NCBI RefSeq assembly: GCF_040802235.1
Contig: NC_133166.1
Location: 116,450,991 to 116,514,990 of the forward strand
Source: Manis javanica
Taxonomy: Eukaryota; Chordata; Mammalia; Pholidota; Manidae
Length of the DNA stretch: 64,000 nucleotides
Direction of reading: 5' to 3'
This document shows positions 61,264 to 64,000 of this stretch, one piece after another (position 1 is the stretch's first letter; each line of letters begins with the position of its first letter). The notes under the pieces are model-generated. The model searched no databases and was not told the origin of the DNA. It saw only the letters and a program-made list of their open reading frames with translations. The position numbers and the translations under genes are program-made.

Positions 61264-64000
61264 ACCCTTGAAGGCCAGGGTGACAGTCTTTTCTCTCCAG
61301 TGTCTAGGACCTCGGCAACGGGGCCAGCCTGGGCTTCTCTGCCACTGCTGTGGACAGTGGGAATGTGACATCACAGGGAGGCCCAGCCAGGGACACTGTG
61401 ATGAGGGAGCTTGCTGGTGACGACTTCCCATCTGTGGTTTCAGTCATCATGACAGCCCTAGCAAGGCAAAGGTATTATTAATTCCCATTTTACAGACAAG
61501 GAAACTGAGGTCCAGGGAAACCAAGGGCCTTGTCCGAGGTCACACAGAAGTGGGAGAGCGGAGTGTTGAGCCCAAGCTTGTCTGGGACTTGAAGCACCTG
61601 GGAAAATCCAGGAGCTGTGGCCAGCACTGCCATCTCCCACAAAGCCCTGGGACACCTGCTGACACTGCAGCACTTGGGTGTTTGTTATTAATGCCCCTTA
61701 TCCACTTCCAACGGTTTGAGTTAGCTTCCTGGAAAGGTGTATGTTAAGGAATAGCGTAGAATCAGAAGCACACAGCTTTGGAGGCAGCAGAAGGCCCGGC
61801 AGGACTGGTGGCAGGAACATGTGCTGGCTCCTGCTGACAACCAGGCAGCGATGGTGTCCTAGAGCCCAGTTCCTGGGAGGCCCGACTACTTGCAGATTTT
61901 GGCCTGGTCAGTGCCCATAAGGTGCTGTGCTGACATGAAAGGCGGTCCCTTCCTCCGTGCCCTGGGGAGTTGTCATGCTGTCACTCCCCTCTGCCCGGCA
62001 TTCAGTACATCTGGAGTCGCCCCCTCAGCAAGCCTATGCCGTCTGCACCTGGGTCCCCGTGAAACAATAGAAAGAGAGTGCTGGGCTATGTGTGAGAGGC
62101 ACGTGGGGCACCGAGTCCATCCCACCGGGGCTGTGACAGCGCGAGGATGTACTGCTGAGCGGCAGGCGGCCTCCCCATATCAGAATCTGAGCCAAGGCTC
62201 TGGCAGCATCCCAGCACCTGTTCCCCCTTCTCCCACCAACAGCGCCCTGATGCCGCTGGGAGCTGTCCCCCTCCTCGCCCCTAGTCTCTCTGGGTAGGAC
62301 AGGGCTGACCCAGCCCCGAACTCCAGGCTGGACCTGGGCCCCAGGCTTTGCCTCTCTCTCCTTATCTCCTGGCCACAGAGACCGACATCAGGAGGAGTCC
62401 CTTGACTCAAGCCAGACCAAGGAGAGCCTGGCCTGGGATCTTTGTTGGCACTACTGGGGAGGTTGCAGCAGGTGGAGAGATAGGCCCCCCTCCTGGTGCA
62501 GCTAAGCTGGTATTTCTGGTGGCCATCTTACTGCCATGAGCTGGGTCCCTCCAAGAAAGTAGCCAGGTCCAAGGAGAGCAGGCAGGGCGGGACGCTGACT
62601 CTCGGTGACTTGTGGTATCATGAGCCAGCTGGACCTGAAGCCGGCACATTGTAGACTTGTCTGTAACTGAAGCTTGATTTAGATCATTTATTAAACCAAC
62701 AATCCAGAGAACCCTAATTTCCCATCTCTCAACTGAGACTCCTTTGTAAGCAAAAGAAATTTTGAGCAGTTCGCATCAAATATTAAGTGCTGCTTCTTAC
62801 ACATGGAGACAGTTGTTAATTTTTTTCATTAAAAAGGTATTTCATTAGGAAAAAAACTCATCACTGTTCTTGAACTCCACCATTTTTTCCCTTAAAATAA
62901 ATAATACTAATGAAATAAAATACAACCCTATTGATATGTGAACAAAAATTCATCAGACCTTTGTGAGTGCCTTTGTTAAAAGTTAAACAGATGTTTATGT
63001 GACCTCGTGTGTGCCAGCACTGTTCTAAACCCTTTACATATATTCCTTCATCAAATTCTAACTTATTATCCCCATTGGACAGATGAGGCATAAAGAGATA
63101 AGTGACTTGCCCAAGATCAAGTGTCAGGTCCCAGAGTCAAGACTGCCCATCCTTCAGTGCGCTTCCCAGAGGGCTCCTCTCTGGAAAGACTCCTCTGGTC
63201 TCCCAACAGGAAGCACACCGTGCCCTCTGCAGACCCTCCTGTCCTGCCCGCGGGAGTGCAGGGTGAGTGTCCTATACCCTGCTGGGTGGTAAACTTGTCC
63301 CTGCTGAAGCTTAGCTCCCGTGCAGGCCCATCTGCAGCTGTGGGTGGGAACCTGGCAACCAGCCTCAGCCCCACCAGCAGTCGTGGAGACTTTTCCTCTG
63401 CTACCCATCATTTCAAGCTCCCTTTGGGTGCCCTGAGATCAGGCCTCAAATGAAGGGTGCACATGGTGGGAGAACCTAGAAAGAGGGTCCTCATCCCTGG
63501 GCAGCTGGAGACCCTGGCACCTCTCCAAGCCTAATAAGGAATTAGGACAGGGCATCAGTGCATCCTGGCTTCCCCCAAACTGGCCATGTGACTGTCCCCT
63601 CCCTGTGAGCGAACTCTGTGGTTCTGGTTTTGCGAGGCCTCCGAGCCTTCACCCACCAGGCTGCAGGCTTTGAACTGATGGATCAGGCCCTCTGGGGCTC
63701 GCTCCTTGCTCCTCGGTGGAGGACAGGGCTTGCAGGAAAGAGGTGTGCCTTCCCTCTCGCTTTGTCCCCTCCTGCTGGGTCACTTGGCCCCTCTGGGCAT
63801 TACTTTCCTCTTTCAAAGTGAAAGTTTGGACTGTGGCCTGAAGCCTGTGCCCTTCCAGCCGGGGAAGGTGCCCACCTCTTCCAGGAAGCCTTGCATAGCC
63901 ATTCACGGTTAAATATTACCCACTTCGTGTCCCTCCCTTCCTGCCACTCCCTAGGGAGATGAAGACCTAAAAGCTGTCTCCTTGGGTCTCCCTCCAGGGC
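61264..64000. other. Intergenic, no gene recognised
   Basis: Antisense MIR fragments at about 61445-61575 ('cccattttacagacaaggaa') and 62990-63150 ('cccattggacagatgaggca'). The rest is unique. Open frames here are short, GC-driven and without paired splice sites or family similarity. Confidence 0.5.

Noticed and set aside
55641-64000. Search for BATF2, the next gene in the human order
   Set aside because: No basic-zipper residues or matching exons in any frame; it probably lies beyond the window.

Overview
The window is nuclear DNA from a placental mammal. Its genes are split by GT-AG introns, CpG-rich promoters sit at gene starts, and the non-coding DNA is full of ancient mammalian repeats (L2, MIR, L1M, hAT/MER5, Tigger, LTRs). 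I see no Alu, rodent B1/B2, carnivore tRNA-Lys SINE or ruminant BovB/Bov-tA. This argues against primate, mouse-like rodent, dog or cow and leaves a laurasiatherian such as a perissodactyl plausible, but the species is not fixed.

Gene order matches human 11q13.1 read in reverse: ZFPL1 (-, 3' end outside the window), CDCA5/sororin (+), an unrecognised five-exon gene (+), NAALADL1 (+), SAC3D1 (-), SNX15 (-), ARL2 (-). All exons were read from protein similarity held in memory plus splice sites. Each known gene gives one open reading frame across its exons: CDCA5 252 aa, NAALADL1 745 aa, SAC3D1 358 aa, SNX15 345 aa, ARL2 184 aa, and 216 codons of ZFPL1.

Layout: 1-2.5 kb ZFPL1; 2.5-3.3 kb shared ZFPL1/CDCA5 CpG promoter; 3.3-7.9 kb CDCA5; 7.9-12.4 kb repeats including LTR fossils; 12.6-14.5 kb unrecognised gene; 14.5-20.2 kb intergenic; 20.2-30.2 kb NAALADL1; 30.3-32.2 kb SAC3D1, tail-to-tail with NAALADL1; 32.8-33.1 kb a hAT transposon with intact target duplications; 33.4-41.1 kb SNX15; 42.8-48.5 kb a nested pile of LTR elements; 49.3-55.4 kb ARL2 with a CpG promoter; 55.6-64 kb no recognisable gene.

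The genes do not form one pathway: Golgi architecture (ZFPL1), cohesion (CDCA5), surface peptidase (NAALADL1), centrosome/mRNA-export-like domain (SAC3D1), endosomal sorting (SNX15), tubulin/ciliary GTPase (ARL2). The most notable observations are a perfect 98-bp inverted copy of SNX15 exon 2 with both splice sites, sitting inside an old L1 in SNX15 intron 1; a sororin whose FGF motif reads FGS; an unrecognised spliced gene whose C-terminus is built on a 21-bp coding repeat; a hAT element placed to supply the SNX15 poly(A) signal; and the nested direct and inverted LTR pairs between SNX15 and ARL2. I found no evidence of a wholly new biological system.
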